The notes under the pieces are model-generated. The model searched no databases and was not told the DNA's origin. It worked only from the letters and a program-made list of their open reading frames with translations. Shown here piece after piece: positions 30,001 to 45,000 of a stretch of DNA of 64,000 nt (position 1 is the first letter of the stretch; every line of letters starts with the position of its first letter). The DNA is from Helicoverpa zea (taxonomy: Eukaryota > Arthropoda > Insecta > Lepidoptera > Noctuidae): NCBI RefSeq assembly GCF_022581195.2, contig NC_061475.1:4712001-4776000 (forward strand), given 5' to 3'. The position numbers and the translations under genes were made by a program.

Positions 30001-33000
30001 CCAGTACCTTTAAAATAAAGTAATTGCTAGTTTTTTGACATTATATACAAGCTTTATAGAAAAAAAAAAAACAGAAAGCTTCTGCCCGGAAGAAAAACCG
30101 TCTTTTTTTCTTGTTTATATAAAACAAGGATTACTGATACCTGAAATAAATAAAATAAAACTGTTTTGGAAAAGCTAAATACCTAAATACATGGACAATT
30201 TGTTTATCGTCTCCCGACCCTTTCCAATTTATATATTCTGTTTTTATATATTTCAGAGCAATAAAAATAATAACCGAGTTTGAAGGCGATGACATTCGAG
30301 GCTCTTTCGTCACCGACACCACAGAATATAGCATCAACGGCAAAGTGCTCAATAGGAAACCGCTTGAGGTAAGTTTTAGTCAAACTACAAATACTGTTTT
30401 AAATATTTTAATACAAAGTGTTAGAATGAAAAGTATATTTAATTTAAATTTCAAAGAAGTATGTTGCAATAATACAACAATATAAATGGCCAGTTAGTTC
30501 ACATTCAAAAATCATTGAAGGCACATTTTAAGGAATACATGGTTCTAAGACAATTTTTTAAATAATAAACCCTGATTCGTCTCCACAGATGGCGTTAACC
30601 CTAGTTCCCCGAGGCCAAGGCGAGAACGTAGACATTCGTATAAAGTACGAGAGCAGTCCCACAGTATATGCACTTTCGGCTAACTTTGTGGGACCAGTGT
30701 CGGCCACACTACACGCTAGGACCGAAATGGCCGCTAACTTCAGTGATATTAATGTTAAGGTTTGTATTATTTCCTGGCAAGTTTATTTTACATAGACATT
30801 GGTATAAAGTACGAAAGCAGCCCCACAGTGCATGCACTGTCGGCCAACTTTGTGGGACCCGTGTCGGCCACACTACACGCTAGGACCGAAATGGCCGCTA
30901 ACTTCAGTAATATTAATGTTAAGGTTTGTATTATTTCCTGGCAAGTTTATTTTACATAGACATTGGTATAAAGTACGAAAGCAGCCCCACAGTGCATGCA
31001 CTGTCGGCCAACTTTGTGGGACCCGTGTCGGCCACACTACACGCTAGGACCGAAATGGCCGCTAACTTCAGTAATATTAATGTTAAGGTTTGTATTATTT
31101 CCTGGCAAGTTTATATTACATAGATATGGGTATAAGGTACGATAGCAGTCCGACAGTGTACGCACTGTCGGCCAACTTTGTAGGACCCGTGTCGGCCACA
31201 TTACACGCTAGGACCAAAATGGCAGCCAATTTCAGTGATATTAATGTTAAAGTAAGTATATTTTCCAAGCAAGTTTATTTTACATAGACATTGGTACAAA
31301 GTACGACAGTAGCCCCGCAGTGTGTACGCACTGTCGGCCAACTTTGTGGGACCCGTGTCGGCCACACTACATGCCAGGACCGAAATGGCGGCTAACTTCA
31401 GTGATATTAATGTCAAGGTTAGTTATATTTCCTGGCAAGTTTATTTTATATAGATATTGGTACAAAGCATGAGAGCAGCCTGTTTGGCTGCTCTCATGCT
31501 TATGTATATGCACTTTCCGCCAACTTTGTGGGCCGAACTACACGCTAGGACCGAAATGGCAGCCAATTTCAGTGATATCAATGTCAAAGTAAGTGATTTT
31601 TCCTTGCAAGTTTATTTTTCATGGACAAGTTAAGGTTTGTGTATTTTGTTGTGTTGTTTTTACCTTATCCTGGCACTACAAAATGACAATAAAAAGGCTG
31701 ATGATAGTTATCACGTAACTGACTACAAACACAAATATATTGACTTTATGTGCACCACCATTGACTAATTCTGGTCCCTTTGCATACAATAATCCCCTTT
31801 CCGACCGGAATCCCTCTAAATGTATTCCTTTTAATCCCTAAATTTTGACCGCTTACTAATGTGTATCCAGTTTTTTTTACATCCAATACTAAAAAACAAC
31901 CTCCATTACAGCTGGACATACCCAGATCGAAATACAAGGACATTTACTTCAAGTCCCGCGTGGACAACTACCCGGGACTGCGGAAAGTGCTCAGTGTGCA
32001 GGCCGCCACTCCGTTACAGAGAATACGATATGTTAAGGGAGATACTGATTTTGAGTGAGTATTATTAGTTTAAAAAATCTAAAAGTCTCTAAAAATCCAT
32101 GAAAGTGTCCCAATAATCCAAGGAGTTGAAACCATCCAAGTGCCCATATTAATCCAAGATTAAGTATTCCCAAAAATAAAGTTGTAATACAGTCTATTTC
32201 GAATACGATATGCACTTAGAGATCGAATAGTTTTGTAGTTTCTTAATTGATAAACACCTATGCCGTTGTATATGTGTATTATGTAAGACGTGGTCTATCA
32301 TCATCTACATAGTATAAAACAAAGTCGCTTACTCTGTCCCGATATCCTTATGTATGCTTAAATCTTTAAAACTATGCAACGGGTTAAAGAGGAAAGTTTA
32401 TATGTATATATAAACCTTCCTTATATAATTCTTATACAAGCTGTTGATTTGCATCCGTGCCATATTCAAGGACGTAATTATGCTAATGATTCTCGACCCA
32501 AATCAACAAAAAAATTGGTACATAATTTTTATTTCCGAATTCCGTCAATGTCATCTAGCCGTATTTAAACTTGGCGCGTGTGTTACTGGTCTTAATACCG
32601 TGCTGCGCCCTCACACAAACGCAAACACAAAGTATACGCAACGATTATTCATAAATTTAATTCATAAAATTGGATTACTTCTGAAATACTACGACATTAC
32701 AATGACAAAAAAAAAACAGTGTATATTAGCTATTTCCCGTCTACTGATTCCAATCGATTATTTACGTATTTTATGTCCTCCTCCTGATGTATGGCACAAA
32801 TGCAAATCAACCCATTGTATAATATATCCTTATATAAACCTTATAGTATCCAATAAATAGTAGAGAATATTAAGTATCAGCATTGCACCGGTCAGAAGCC
32901 GGGACAAGTCGCTAGTAAGAAATAAGTCGTAATTTTTGACTGCAGCTCAAAATACTATCTTAAATGATTTCTTTCCCCTTTCACTTCTTATAGTATCTTA

Positions 33001-36000
33001 AATGATTTATCTTTGTTTTTTTTTTTTATTTTCTTCCAGATTTGGCCCTAAGACTGGATACCTACTGTGTAAATACGCGTTACCTGACATGGAAGGCGAA
33101 GGCGATCTTAAATGGAGCTTCTTGCTCGGCGATCTGTTCATAAGGGTGAGTGGAAACTGATCTAAGTGGAATATAAACTATACACATTCATGTTAATTTA
33201 GCACATGCGTAACTGACAAAATGGGGATAGCATTCACCATCAACTTAGTAGGTACTAAAATTCTGGATAGTTCATCAATTGATACGAACGCCACATAGCC
33301 AATCGATTGGCTTTTTGTAGTTTGAAGAGTCCATATAGGGACAGTCCAGTTGTTTTGATTAAAGTTTTTGTCATATCTATTACCATTAAGTTTTTAAGAG
33401 TAAAATGACATTGTTGTAGACATTATTCCATCATGTTCAAATAAATGTCATCCTTCGACCACAGTATTCTCCAACTAGCCACTTTCCCGTTACTTATTTT
33501 GCCCATTCTATTTTTTACCAGGCTCTAGGCCACCAACACGTCCAAAACATAGAGAAGAGTGTAGATTTAGACATATACTTCGGCAACAGCACCACTCCTG
33601 ACATGATGCAGAAGACGGACGCCGGCTTCAAGATGGACCTCGACCACGTGTGGCTGTAAGTTTCTATTTTTATAAGCATACAAGACGAAAACCAGCCTAT
33701 ATTTTGGCTCAAGAATTTTATTGGAGTAATAAACCTCCTTTCTCAATTAGTTGATGATCTCATGGTCTGCGAAGGTGATGACACGTATCTACGAGGTGGG
33801 GTCATCTGAAAACAGTGTCAGTCTGGTCGTGGGTTAGGTACAAAGTGAGATAGATCCATACGTTTATTTTCATTTCCGAAGTTTTTTTTTTTCGACGGGT
33901 AAGTTTCAGAGAGAAACTGAAAATGCAGTTTCTGAATTGTCACGATCGTTTACCTTGAACGATTCCAAGATGCTTCAAAAAGACTACACTTGTTGAATTA
34001 TCAAGTTTTTACTTGTAATTTTCAATTGAAATACCCTCACTTTTGACTCTCCCCAGGATCGGCGCAAACGCCTCATTCGGTATAATAATGAACAAGCGAG
34101 TGAACTTAGTAATTAACGCGGTACTACCCAAGCCGAATGTAGATGTTCATACGCTATACATTGACGGTGATATGGGAACTCCCAATGAACCGCTTAAGAC
34201 TTTAGAAGCAGAGTATAGGACCGATGTTACGAAGATTGTTACTGGTGTTAAAGGGAATGTAAGTATTTATATTTTCAAAATGTTAGTTTAAATTTTTATG
34301 AATTAGTAATGTGTACTTATCTTTAATGTATCTTATGTATTTTTGTGAAAAAACAGTATTTTTTTATAAATGCACTAGTTTCTGCCAGCGGGTTCACCCG
34401 CATCCCGTGGGAACTACTTCCCGTACCGGGATAAAAAGTAGCCTATAGCCTTCCTCGATAAATGGGCTATCTAACACTGAAAGAATTTTTCAAATCGGAC
34501 CAGTACTTCCTGAGATTAGCGCGTTCAAACAAACAAACTCTTCAGCTTTATAATATTAGTATAGATTTGATGCCACTAATATCCATTCAAAATATTTGAG
34601 TTTATTTCTTTTCACTTAAGTAGCTTTTAGTAGATAGTGAACAAAATCTTTAAAAACTAATGAAATAACTTTTCCTTTGGATTGCTAGCAGAGGCTGAAC
34701 AATTACATTAGTAAAAGTATATCATTTTATGGGATAGCTTAGGTGTGCACTCCCAAATACAGGTGAATTATTTCTTTAACTAATTAATTAATCTAAATTC
34801 CAGTTGCTAGAACTACCAGAGAGTTTCGACACGAATTCCACGATAACTTGGACGTCCAGCACTGGTTACAAACATATCGATAACAAAGTGAATTACAAAT
34901 GGGACATCAATGGCTCGAACCATGTCGACTATACTTTAACTTCGCCGATGTTCGATGATGCACCGACGCTGAAGCTGAAAGGGTCCTACCAAAAGGATTT
35001 GGTTCATAAATATCATATTGTCAAGTAAGTATTTACGATTTGCTGTATGTAAACTTTGCGCAAAAATTTTAGGATTGCGCAAAACTTGCGCAAACAGAAT
35101 ATTGAAGTGGGTCATATAAGAGAATCATGGTTTGTTTTTTATTCTAAATGAGGAAGTTCAAAAACAACAGCTTACATAAGTATATTACTGTTTATGTACA
35201 AATATTGTGTATTTTATGTATATAAATCTATATAGAATAGTTCTTTTTTCAGCTATAGCCTAAGAAAGCCTTCCTGTTTCTCTCTTGTTTCCTGTTGAGT
35301 GTGATAATTTCCGTTCCTTTAAGGTATTTTGTGTAAATAATACTTTAAGTATGGATACCTATTTTGTTATTTTTAGGGGTAACATGCATCACCCAGGACC
35401 CAGTCAGATTGGAGAGATAGACCTCAGATATGGCGGTGTTAAACATACGGACGGACATTTCAACTTTACTACACCCTTCAAACGTCTGCCTTGGCTCAAG
35501 TCTATATTTGATGTAAGTATTTATTTATTTGTCTTTGTGAATAACGCTTTTATGGCAAAAAAAAACCTACTATGTAATAATTAACTATATAAACATTTTT
35601 CTTTAAGAAACTGGACTGAATTTACTTCTGAAATTAGATACAAAATTATTATAGTAAATCTTTTATTTAACTTCAGCATTTTAAAAACACTATTAGTTTG
35701 CTCATGATATGTTTTGAATATTATATGTTGTGAATTGAAATTTAAGCAAAATAGGACGAGGTTTACTACTAGCCGATGTAGAATCTAGACTCGTAAACTT
35801 TATGTCAGAATAAATATATTTTTTTCTCCACCAGATAAACAACTTAGAAGAACACTCAGACAACAAAGTGGACCTCTTCTGGCCAAACAAAACAGCTTCC
35901 ATAAACACCACCCACCGCTACCATAAACAAGACAAAGGCTTCACACAAAATGGCGTCATATCCCTTTCCGTTCCTCTCAGTCGTCAACATCTTGTAAACA

Positions 36001-39000
36001 CAGAGTATTATTACATACAAGGCGACAAATGGAGTAATGGAAACGCAACAATAGATTTTGACAAAGAAAGATTTGTCAAAGGATCCTTCAATCAGATTTT
36101 GACGAAAAGCGCTAGGAATTTGGACCTTGCGACTATGGATATAGAGGTTGAAAATGTTCATACGCCTGTCGGGATTAAGTATATTCATGAGTACGATAAT
36201 ACTGGTAATACGGTGAGTATTGAATGTTAATAACTGTCATATTTTTATGCGCAGTATAAATGGCTGAATTCTTTGGTACATCTCGAATCGGATCATGAAC
36301 TAATCCAAAAAGGCCATAGCATAACCCATAGTATTCAATATTCCAGCAAGTTTTTATTTTTCCTAGTTATCTTCTAACTTACCAGTCACGATTTCAAACA
36401 AAACTGAATAAATTTTCGGCTAAACTAGACAACTGGTTGTCTAGAGCAGACAATTTTGGTCGGAATGCCCATTGAGTCACATATTTGAGTCTAGTGTATT
36501 TTGCGAAAGTGGACTATTTATCTAAACCACCAAAATAACCTTCTCCACACTACCCAAGCACCACCAAACATTTACAAAACTTAATCTAAATCCATTCACA
36601 ATTTCTTTCAGGATGTAAAACAAGCCACAGTATTCCACCTTCACAATGCCACCAAATTCAACGTTACCGGCAAACTCGACGTTTACACTTACGATATAGG
36701 CAAAAATCTCAAACTGACTGCTATACACGGGAACCGAACCTGGACCTTTGACAATAAGTACGAAGCGGTCGATAAGGAGCTTAAGCAGGGCACTAAGATT
36801 AAGTGGGCTGAAGATGTCTGGTTTAATTATAATTTGCATGTCACTAATATGACTACGGTGAGTAAGAATTTTTTATCGATTTTCTTTCAATTTTTGAAAT
36901 ATTTGTGTATTATTCGTACACAGTAAGGACCAAATCTCTCAATCTGGGTGTGTTGTAAATCATGCAAATTATGACTATGAATAATTAATGAAGTAGTAAA
37001 TCTCCAACGTTTTTAGTGATTAATCCTCATGCCTTGACCACGTGGAATGAAATCCGTTATTTTTTGCAGAGAAGAAATTGCCCAATAGCTTTTGACTAGT
37101 CTTTGAAACCTCAGGTCTACATTATCCTCAATTCTATATACAAACAACTTTCCCATATCTTTTCATTTCTTTTAAAATCTTCGATATAAAACAAATCAAA
37201 ATTTTTGTCGTATTATTTCATCCTAACTGCAAAGTCATCGACATAAAACATATACCTACTTATGGTACTTTCAGGATGAAACCGAATCCCAACAACTAGT
37301 AATGAACGTATGGTATCCGCTCCGTACATTCAACTTAATCGCTCAGTACAACTTACAAGACACACTACTAGATGGTACGGCCAGATTACATTGGAACGTC
37401 AAAGAGGAGAATAAAACTGCCGAGTTAAGAGGACGATGGGAAAACCCGCCCGTACCTGAGGGAAATTTGCATCACGTTGATCTGTCGTTGGCACATCCTT
37501 CGTTTAGAAAGGTAAGTATCTTTTTCACTCTAAGGATTTTACAAGTCATGTTAGGAAGTAAATTAAAATGGTGGAACTTATAAAATTTAACCAGACATGA
37601 TGAAGGAGAAAAATACAACTGCTAAACTTAGAGGAGAGACTTTTTTACGTTACCCACCACCATACACATATACGTATTTATATCGTCCTTTTTTAATTTT
37701 ATGACGTTACATCCGCATCCATTGCAGCATTATTTCAATCTTCCCTTTCTCACATTTACCTACTTCTGTTTTAATTTATTATTGTCTCTTACAGGACGTA
37801 ACACTCAAAGGCCAATACATATCAACTCCATCAGTTATGTCAAACGTTTCCCTAGAATTACAATACTCAGACTACGAGAACGAATATCTCAAACTAAAAT
37901 CCATTTTAACTGACAATTCTAACGGACCAGTTAGAGATTACAAATTTGCTTTAACTTGCAAACATCCATCCACGAATTTAGATTTGGATATGAAATCTGA
38001 TATACATATACATAGTCGCTGGTATTACTTGAATAACTTCTATAGGTTCCAGAAATCGCTTTTCTATGAGAAGTTGAGGCATAACAAGTTTTTGATCGAT
38101 ATGGCTAATAGTGCTATTCAGTATGAGGTAAGTTATTATTACTTGTAATTAACAATTTCTTATTTTGAAAACTACAATTGAGCCTATAATTTGCGTGAGT
38201 AAAAACTGTCTTGTAGATCAGGATTTTGAGATAAGAACAGTCACTTTTTCCTTCTTAAAAGTAAAATAATTCTGAAAAATATTAACTGACTACTTAACTG
38301 ACATAATTTTATTGGGGAACTTGCTGAAAGCTGTCCTGATCGAGATATTATGTTCCTTTTTTATTTATTGTGTTCGAAGTCCACCCATTGCTAAATTCAA
38401 TAAAATCGTCATGCATGCTACTCATTACCATATTTTTTCAAACAACCAAATCCTTCTTACTCAGCGAGCAAACGAAACATACTTCTACAAAGTGAACGGT
38501 ACTTGGGAACTAGTGTACCCAGAATTCAAGTTAAAGACACTAGTCAATAGACCGACGGGCAATGACACCGGGACTGCCACGCTTTCTATGAAGAACAGGT
38601 CTTTTATAGCGCATTATAATAGTACTGATGGTAAGTTTATCTACACTTATAATATATATGTATAAAGAGGAAAGATTTTTCTGTTTATAAAGGCTCCGAA
38701 ACTACCGAACTGAGTAGAAAATTTCTTTCACTGTTGGGAAGCCAGACTATCAACTAATAAAATAGCCTTTATATTTAGTTCGGTTACGGAAAGAAGTTTC
38801 CCCGGGACTCGGGTGAAACCGAGGGACACAGTTAGTTATAAATATCTGCTATCCTAACCTAACCTATTTTTGCTATTACAACCCAGATTTAGGTAACGAT
38901 AAGTCTTGGTAAAACTAATCAGACTTTCTAGTTTAATATTAACCGAAAACACTTAAAATCCTGTGTTGAACATCAAACTTTACATTAATATCTCTCTCTT

Positions 39001-42000
39001 GACTTATAAAATATTTTTTTACTATGTTAATTAATACAAAAAGCAGGAAACATATTTATTATTCACTCTTCTTCCAGATATCTCATACCACATGATCGGC
39101 CAAATCGTAGACACACGCTACGCCAAATTTGACTCTTGGCGTAACTTCGATGACGTCACAACCGTAGACCTTGCTTCCTACATCCGTTTAAATCACTCCC
39201 GATTACTCACTAGCTCTATGAAATGGCGTCCAGAAATCTTCAGCGAAGTCAAATCCCAAGCAGTTTATACATTAAAACTTTTGTACGGACAAGTTAACGA
39301 TACACTTGTAATAATAAAAGAAATGCCCATGGAGGCCCATTTAGCACTCAAAAATATTTGGTCTGATGCAAAACCGAGAATTCGTGACTTCTTAGACGAT
39401 TTGAATGACTTACATGTGATCAAAGACGATTTGGATGAGTTCGAACGATTCTTGAACCAGTCTTACAGCCATAATGACTTTTACGTCAAAGATATTGTCG
39501 AATTCACTTACTACGTGTTAGACGAAATGGCGATTAGAAACCATTTGGAAAGCTTACCAGGAATAGTTAATGATATGTGGGGTATGATGGGTAATACTAG
39601 TCAATCGATAAAACAGAGTTTGACATACATTGTCGATTCGATTAAAAAGGCGTATGCAAACTTCTTGGAGTCAGTCAACAAAGTTTTGGAAGCAGATTTC
39701 ATGGAATTAGTATCAGATAGATTAGAAGCAATGATTTTGCAATACGATACTTTTATAAGAGATTTACATATGAAATTTTTGGAGTACTGGGAGGAAACTT
39801 GGGTGAATGCGACGAATCGACTTTCGAAATACTGGCATGAAGTCTTGAAGTCGATAGAGCCGTTGTTCTTTAAGGTTTTGCATTATACTGAGTCGTTTGT
39901 GTTCACTGTTTGGAAGAGCGTTATGGACTTCTTCTATAATAGGACTCAAGAGTTGACTGATTCGCCTTACTTCAATTATGTATCGACTTTTGGACATCAG
40001 ATGGATCGGTAAGTTTTTTTATTAAACTTTTTGCAAAATTCAAGATCTTATGATACAGCTAACAGTATTGTTTTAGTTAGATGTATAAAAAGTCAATTTA
40101 TTTTAAATTTTGGAAAATTGATTGGAAATAATCTATTTATGTACACAGTTCTATTTTCTTTTTCAAAATTAATCCTCTCTGGTACGAATCTGTTTTAAAG
40201 TCATCGAAGTAAATTGTTTTTCTATTTAACCCCCTTCTATTTATTTACAGCATCTACAAAGACCTAATGAACAACGATTTAATAACAAACATAAAGAAAT
40301 ACAGCAAGAAACTTTTCAACGCCGTCTGGTCTAAGATAGAAAAGTACATACCTTTCAAGGACGAATTCACACAACTGTATGCAGAGTTCAGGAATGCTTG
40401 GCAAAACTTCTTGAAGACTAAACAAGTGGTCTATGTTAGGGAAAAGGTGATTTTGATCTTTATTCTTTTATAGTTAAGGTTGAATTTAGAATGTTTTTTT
40501 ATGACACAGAGAAGATAGTAAAGGCAATTGTTCGATTCTTAATTTGAATTTGAGCAGCTTGAAGCTACAACAGTCAGTCGTTTGCAAATGGATTTGAACT
40601 TTATATGCTATGACATACGGTTGAAAGTCAACTGTCATTTTTGAACCAAAAGACTGTCAAATTATTTCATACTTTATGTCAATAATGTAAGGTTGAATTT
40701 TGAACGGTAATTTCTTATGTAAATATGTTTTTCTTGCAGTATGAAGAAGCTTACGTCCGTCTTAAATGGTGGTATGATTACTTCTTGATCGGCGAGGCTT
40801 TGGAAACTGTTGGAGAGATTTTATACGCCAAACTGACTGATATGTCCAAGACTGCGTTACAATATGAAGAATTGTAAGTATTTTCAATTATAATTAGGTA
40901 TCTGATTTTCTGGTTAATGGGAAGATAGTCCGCCTAGGCAATACCAGAAATGTTTACTTCTGTTTTACCATACCAGAAGTTAAATTAAATTCTGTAATTA
41001 CACTAGCACCCGTTAAATAAATATTGTATGGTGTAGTATAATAATATAATTGTAAATCAAAATTATTCCATACACCTTAGTATTTCATGTAATGTACAGC
41101 GTTCGTTTTCAATGTCTGTTTCTGTAAAATAAGACCCCTTTTCACTTTCACCAACTATTCCTTTCCCAACTTTCAGACACCGAACACCAAAAACTAACTT
41201 CATATTCGATCCCCGTACGGGAGCGATCCTTCTAGAACAAAAGCTACCGATGTCGTGGCATGCCTTCAACCGAACACCGGACTTCACGGAAATAGCCGAG
41301 TACCGTATGGTCAAGGACTTTATGGACGAATGGTTGACCACGAACAAGAGCATCTGGTCGTTCTATTATGATATCCGACCTTATATGGACTTTGATAACT
41401 TGATGCCGCCTTTTGCTGGTAAGTTTTTATTTGACTGTGGAGCATATAAGAGGGTAATGGGTTTATTCAGGGTGGAAGGAAAGATGACCAGAGATGGCAT
41501 GTAGGTCAGGCGCCATCTTGTAGGTCAAGTAATTTACGGCAAGCGTGACTAAAACGATCAGTTACTATTAAACTAACGAGGTGTTCGGGTTCTTAAGGAA
41601 GCTTTCTGCAACAAGGAACATGATTAGCTCCGCTGTCACACGCCTTCTTTGGAACTTGTCCATATTGACAGATGTCTCAAGAAGCCGGTACGCCTCGTTA
41701 GTTCTCACGTGACTCATCGTTTTATTCACGATCACCATACGAATTTTACCTACAATAAAGCGCAGGACATACCTGTCTTATGGCATCTCTGCCCATCTTA
41801 CTTTCCTCTGTGCTGAATACTAATAACAGCATCTGGTCAGTATAATTATGATGGCCTAATATGAACTTTGATAACAAGATTTTTTCTATATTCTATTCTA
41901 GGAATGGCAATGATGACCGGCCAAGGCACTCTAGTGACATTCGACAAGCGCGTATTCACTATATCCGAAGCCGGTACCTTCTTGCTCAGCAAGGATTATA

Positions 42001-45000
42001 GACAGGACAACTTTACTGTACTTATGGAGAGCAACGATCAGGGACGGTATAACTTGATAGTGCTGACGAGAAGGAATTTGGTGCATATCGATCTTTATAA
42101 TGAGGTAAGTTTTGAGTCATGAAGGATATCTTTATCCGTATTGTTGGCGTGTTTAGTTTTTTTAACTTGTTGAAAATTCTTTTCGCTGAAAAAAGTTAGT
42201 GTGTTTGAGGCATCGTCTTTTATTAGGCAGACAAAGGCAAGATCTTATTTCCTAAAAAAAAAATGGTATTTTGTCAAAATAAATATCGTTAACTTTCTTG
42301 ATTTCTGTAAGAATTTGTCATTATACTTGACCTAGTTCAACTTATAAAACTAATCCAGTTTGCGATGATCTGAAAATTAAATACATAGTATGAAAATTAA
42401 AATACTAATTACATTTTTTTTACTAACCTCTTTGCATCCTTCATTCTGTCTACAGGAAGTATCAATCGGGCGTACAGTACTGAGCCTACCAGCTTTAGTA
42501 GACGGTCTCATAATAGACAGACAAACAGACACACTCAACGTGCAAGGCTACAACGGACTGGACATACAGTGCAATCTACTCTTCCATACGTGCAAGCTTG
42601 AAGTCTCAGGTATGTCAACCTTATGTTATGCACAATAAAGTTGAGATTACAATAGCATTAGTATAGGAACTCATAATAGACAGACAAACAGACACACTCA
42701 ACGTGCAAGGCTACAACGGACTGGACATATAGTGCAACCTGCTCTTCCATACGTGCAAGCTTGAAGTCTCAGGTATGTCGACCTTATGTTATACACTATA
42801 AGGTTGAGATTACAATAGCATTAGTATAGGAACTCATAATAGACAGACAAACAGACACACTCAACGTGCAAGGCTACAACGGACTGGACATATAGTGCAA
42901 CCTGCTCTTCCATATGTGCAAGCTTGAAGTCTCAGGTATGTCGACCTTATGTTATACACTATAAGGTTGAGATTACAATAGCATTAGTATAGGAACTCAT
43001 AATAGACTATTTTTTTATTTTAGATTCTTGCTCAGTTTCAGCCTTGTGTCATTTCCGCTAAAGATGTATTAAAGTAATAAATCTGTGTTCCTAATTCCCG
43101 CAGGCTGGTACTACGCAACTCTCGGCGGCCTTCTAGGCACGTACAACAACGAGCAATACGACGATCTACTCTTGCCCAACAATACCTTCACCACTTCTAT
43201 CCCAGCGCTGGGCCATGCTTGGAACATCGTACCCAGCGCTTCCCCAACTAACATAGAGAACAAAGACACGAAGAATGATACGCAGTGCGAGAAGTTCTTC
43301 CAGAATAAAGTGTCGCCTTTGCATCCGTGTTTCTCTGTTGTGAGTATGGATTAGTTTGATTTTTGTAGAACATTAGTGGATTTACCTTAGTGGTACTAAC
43401 CCTATGTGCAAATTGTGCACCCTTATGGACTGCTCTTGTGTCCTTCCACTATCCTATGTGTTTTTTTATGTACATCCCCTATATGCTACCTTATGTATTT
43501 CTCCTTTGTGCTTTGTTATGTTCTCCTTTTGTGTAGGTAGTCCCTTATTCACTATCTGTATACTCCCCTATATAGTACCCCTATGTACTTTTATGTTTCC
43601 GTGTCTACTCTTTCTATTCCCTTTATAAACCCCCTTATGGACTTATTTGTGTATATCTCTTCCTATATGCTTCTATACTTACAACCATCTTCTCACGTAC
43701 TCCCATATATGCTCCCTAGCGTACTCTTTTATATACTCTGTTTAGTATTTCCCCACTGTCCTTTCCTCTGAACCGTCTTTTTTTTAATTTTGACGTTCAA
43801 ATACCTGTGTTTATTGTGTAGTTTAAATCAATGATTTTTTAGTATTAACTTGGTTGTCCATCAAATGTTCGTCAGATCCCAGCGGCGTCGTTCTACAGCG
43901 AGTGCGTGTCGGGCGGCGCGGCGTGTGCGCTGGCTAGTGCGTACCGCGAGCTGTGTCTGCACCAACACGTGCCGACACACATGCCTGATCACTGTCTGCA
44001 GTATGTATATAAATACTACATTTCAGCCAGCAAATAAACAAACAAATATATACCTTTATTATTTTAGGGTGCGTTTACAAGCACTTTTAAAATCATGAAT
44101 TTAGAGGTCAATTCAAACATTCAAATATCCCTAGAAGAGCTTTCCTAGAACCAAACCGCATAATTTTGCTTCTAAACCGTTCTATCTACCAGCTTCTTCT
44201 AAATATTCGTCGACTATAAGTATAAGTAGTTCGTGGCAAACTTAATTTCGGCTTATCACAAATCATTCTCGTAATCAGCATGCAAGGTGGTCATAGTCAC
44301 ATGCGCGTACCTACTACTGCTCGGATGTCAGTTCCAAGCCACCATTAACTTTGGCGACAACTATACCATGATAGTACTAACAACTACCTTCCTTTCACCA
44401 GATGCACAACTCCCCAAGGCGATATAATCGAAGAAGGTTCATTCCACATGCTACAATACATACCGAACTCAACGGACGTGGTGTTTATAGTAGAAGCACT
44501 GCATTGTAATAAGAATTTGAGGAAAAACAAGAATATGGACCTCTTTGTAGAAGCTTTTGATATTAAGCTGCAGGCTAATGGACTTTCGGATAATAGGTAA
44601 GAAAAAACATTGACAAAAATATATTTAAAAAAATCCCTTTCATAGGACTTTTTTTTAACAATATCTTGATGTTTCGTGGTTCTCTATTTTTATTTAATTT
44701 AATTTCGTAGTCTCGAAACCAGAAGACCGATTTGCAAAATGAAAATCGGTCTACCCCAGGGCAGGAGGAAGATATGGTCAGACCAATAACAATGGGTAGT
44801 CAGAATCTAGAAAGTCTGACAAAAGGTCTAACCAAGGGGTTGCCAATTAGGTTGCCCAGGTAACTGGTTGGGGTTGAAAACTTTCTATTGAAAAAAAAAT
44901 GCATTCTACTTAGTCCGAAACCACAAGAGTGTCAAAATTTTAACGTAGCTTTTAAATATATTAATTATCTTGCATGACTTCTATACGATTAAAATTCTCA

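Larger units (their letters stand above)
21825..30759 (+). other. Apoltp: apoLTP exons 24-36: middle region
   Basis: Exons: 21825-21929, 22019-22130, 22329-22475, 23041-23159, 23499-23696, 23984-24166, 24572-24670, 25074-25226, 25631-25837, 27399-27557, 29336-29568, 30257-30368, 30589-30759. Junction phases agree throughout. The donor after 24166 is the weak gttggt. Exons 32, 34 and 36 each have partial copies in the following intron (26951-27085, 29791-29833, and the 164-bp array from 30629). The sequence is rich in alternating hydrophobic residues, as expected of lipid-binding beta sheet, and I see no separate domain. Confidence 0.87.
31912..38630 (+). other. Apoltp: apoLTP exons 37-47: middle to C-terminal region
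   Basis: Exons: 31912-32054, 33040-33145, 33522-33655, 34057-34258, 34804-35024, 35377-35512, 35835-36212, 36612-36857, 37275-37511, 37795-38127, 38465-38630. All are in phase with good splice sites. This part has many N-x-S/T sequons (for example NKT, NAT, NRT, NMT), consistent with a secreted glycoprotein. No named domain is recognisable by eye; beta-strand-like repeats of about 40 residues continue. Confidence 0.87.

Noticed and set aside
30668..31416. Several 65-71 codon ORFs in the exon 36 array
   Set aside because: They are read-throughs of the duplicated exon end or out-of-frame shadows; no starts or acceptors of their own.
43404..43771. ORFs rich in Cys, Leu, Phe and Tyr
   Set aside because: By-products of a pyrimidine-rich low-complexity intron; not membrane proteins.
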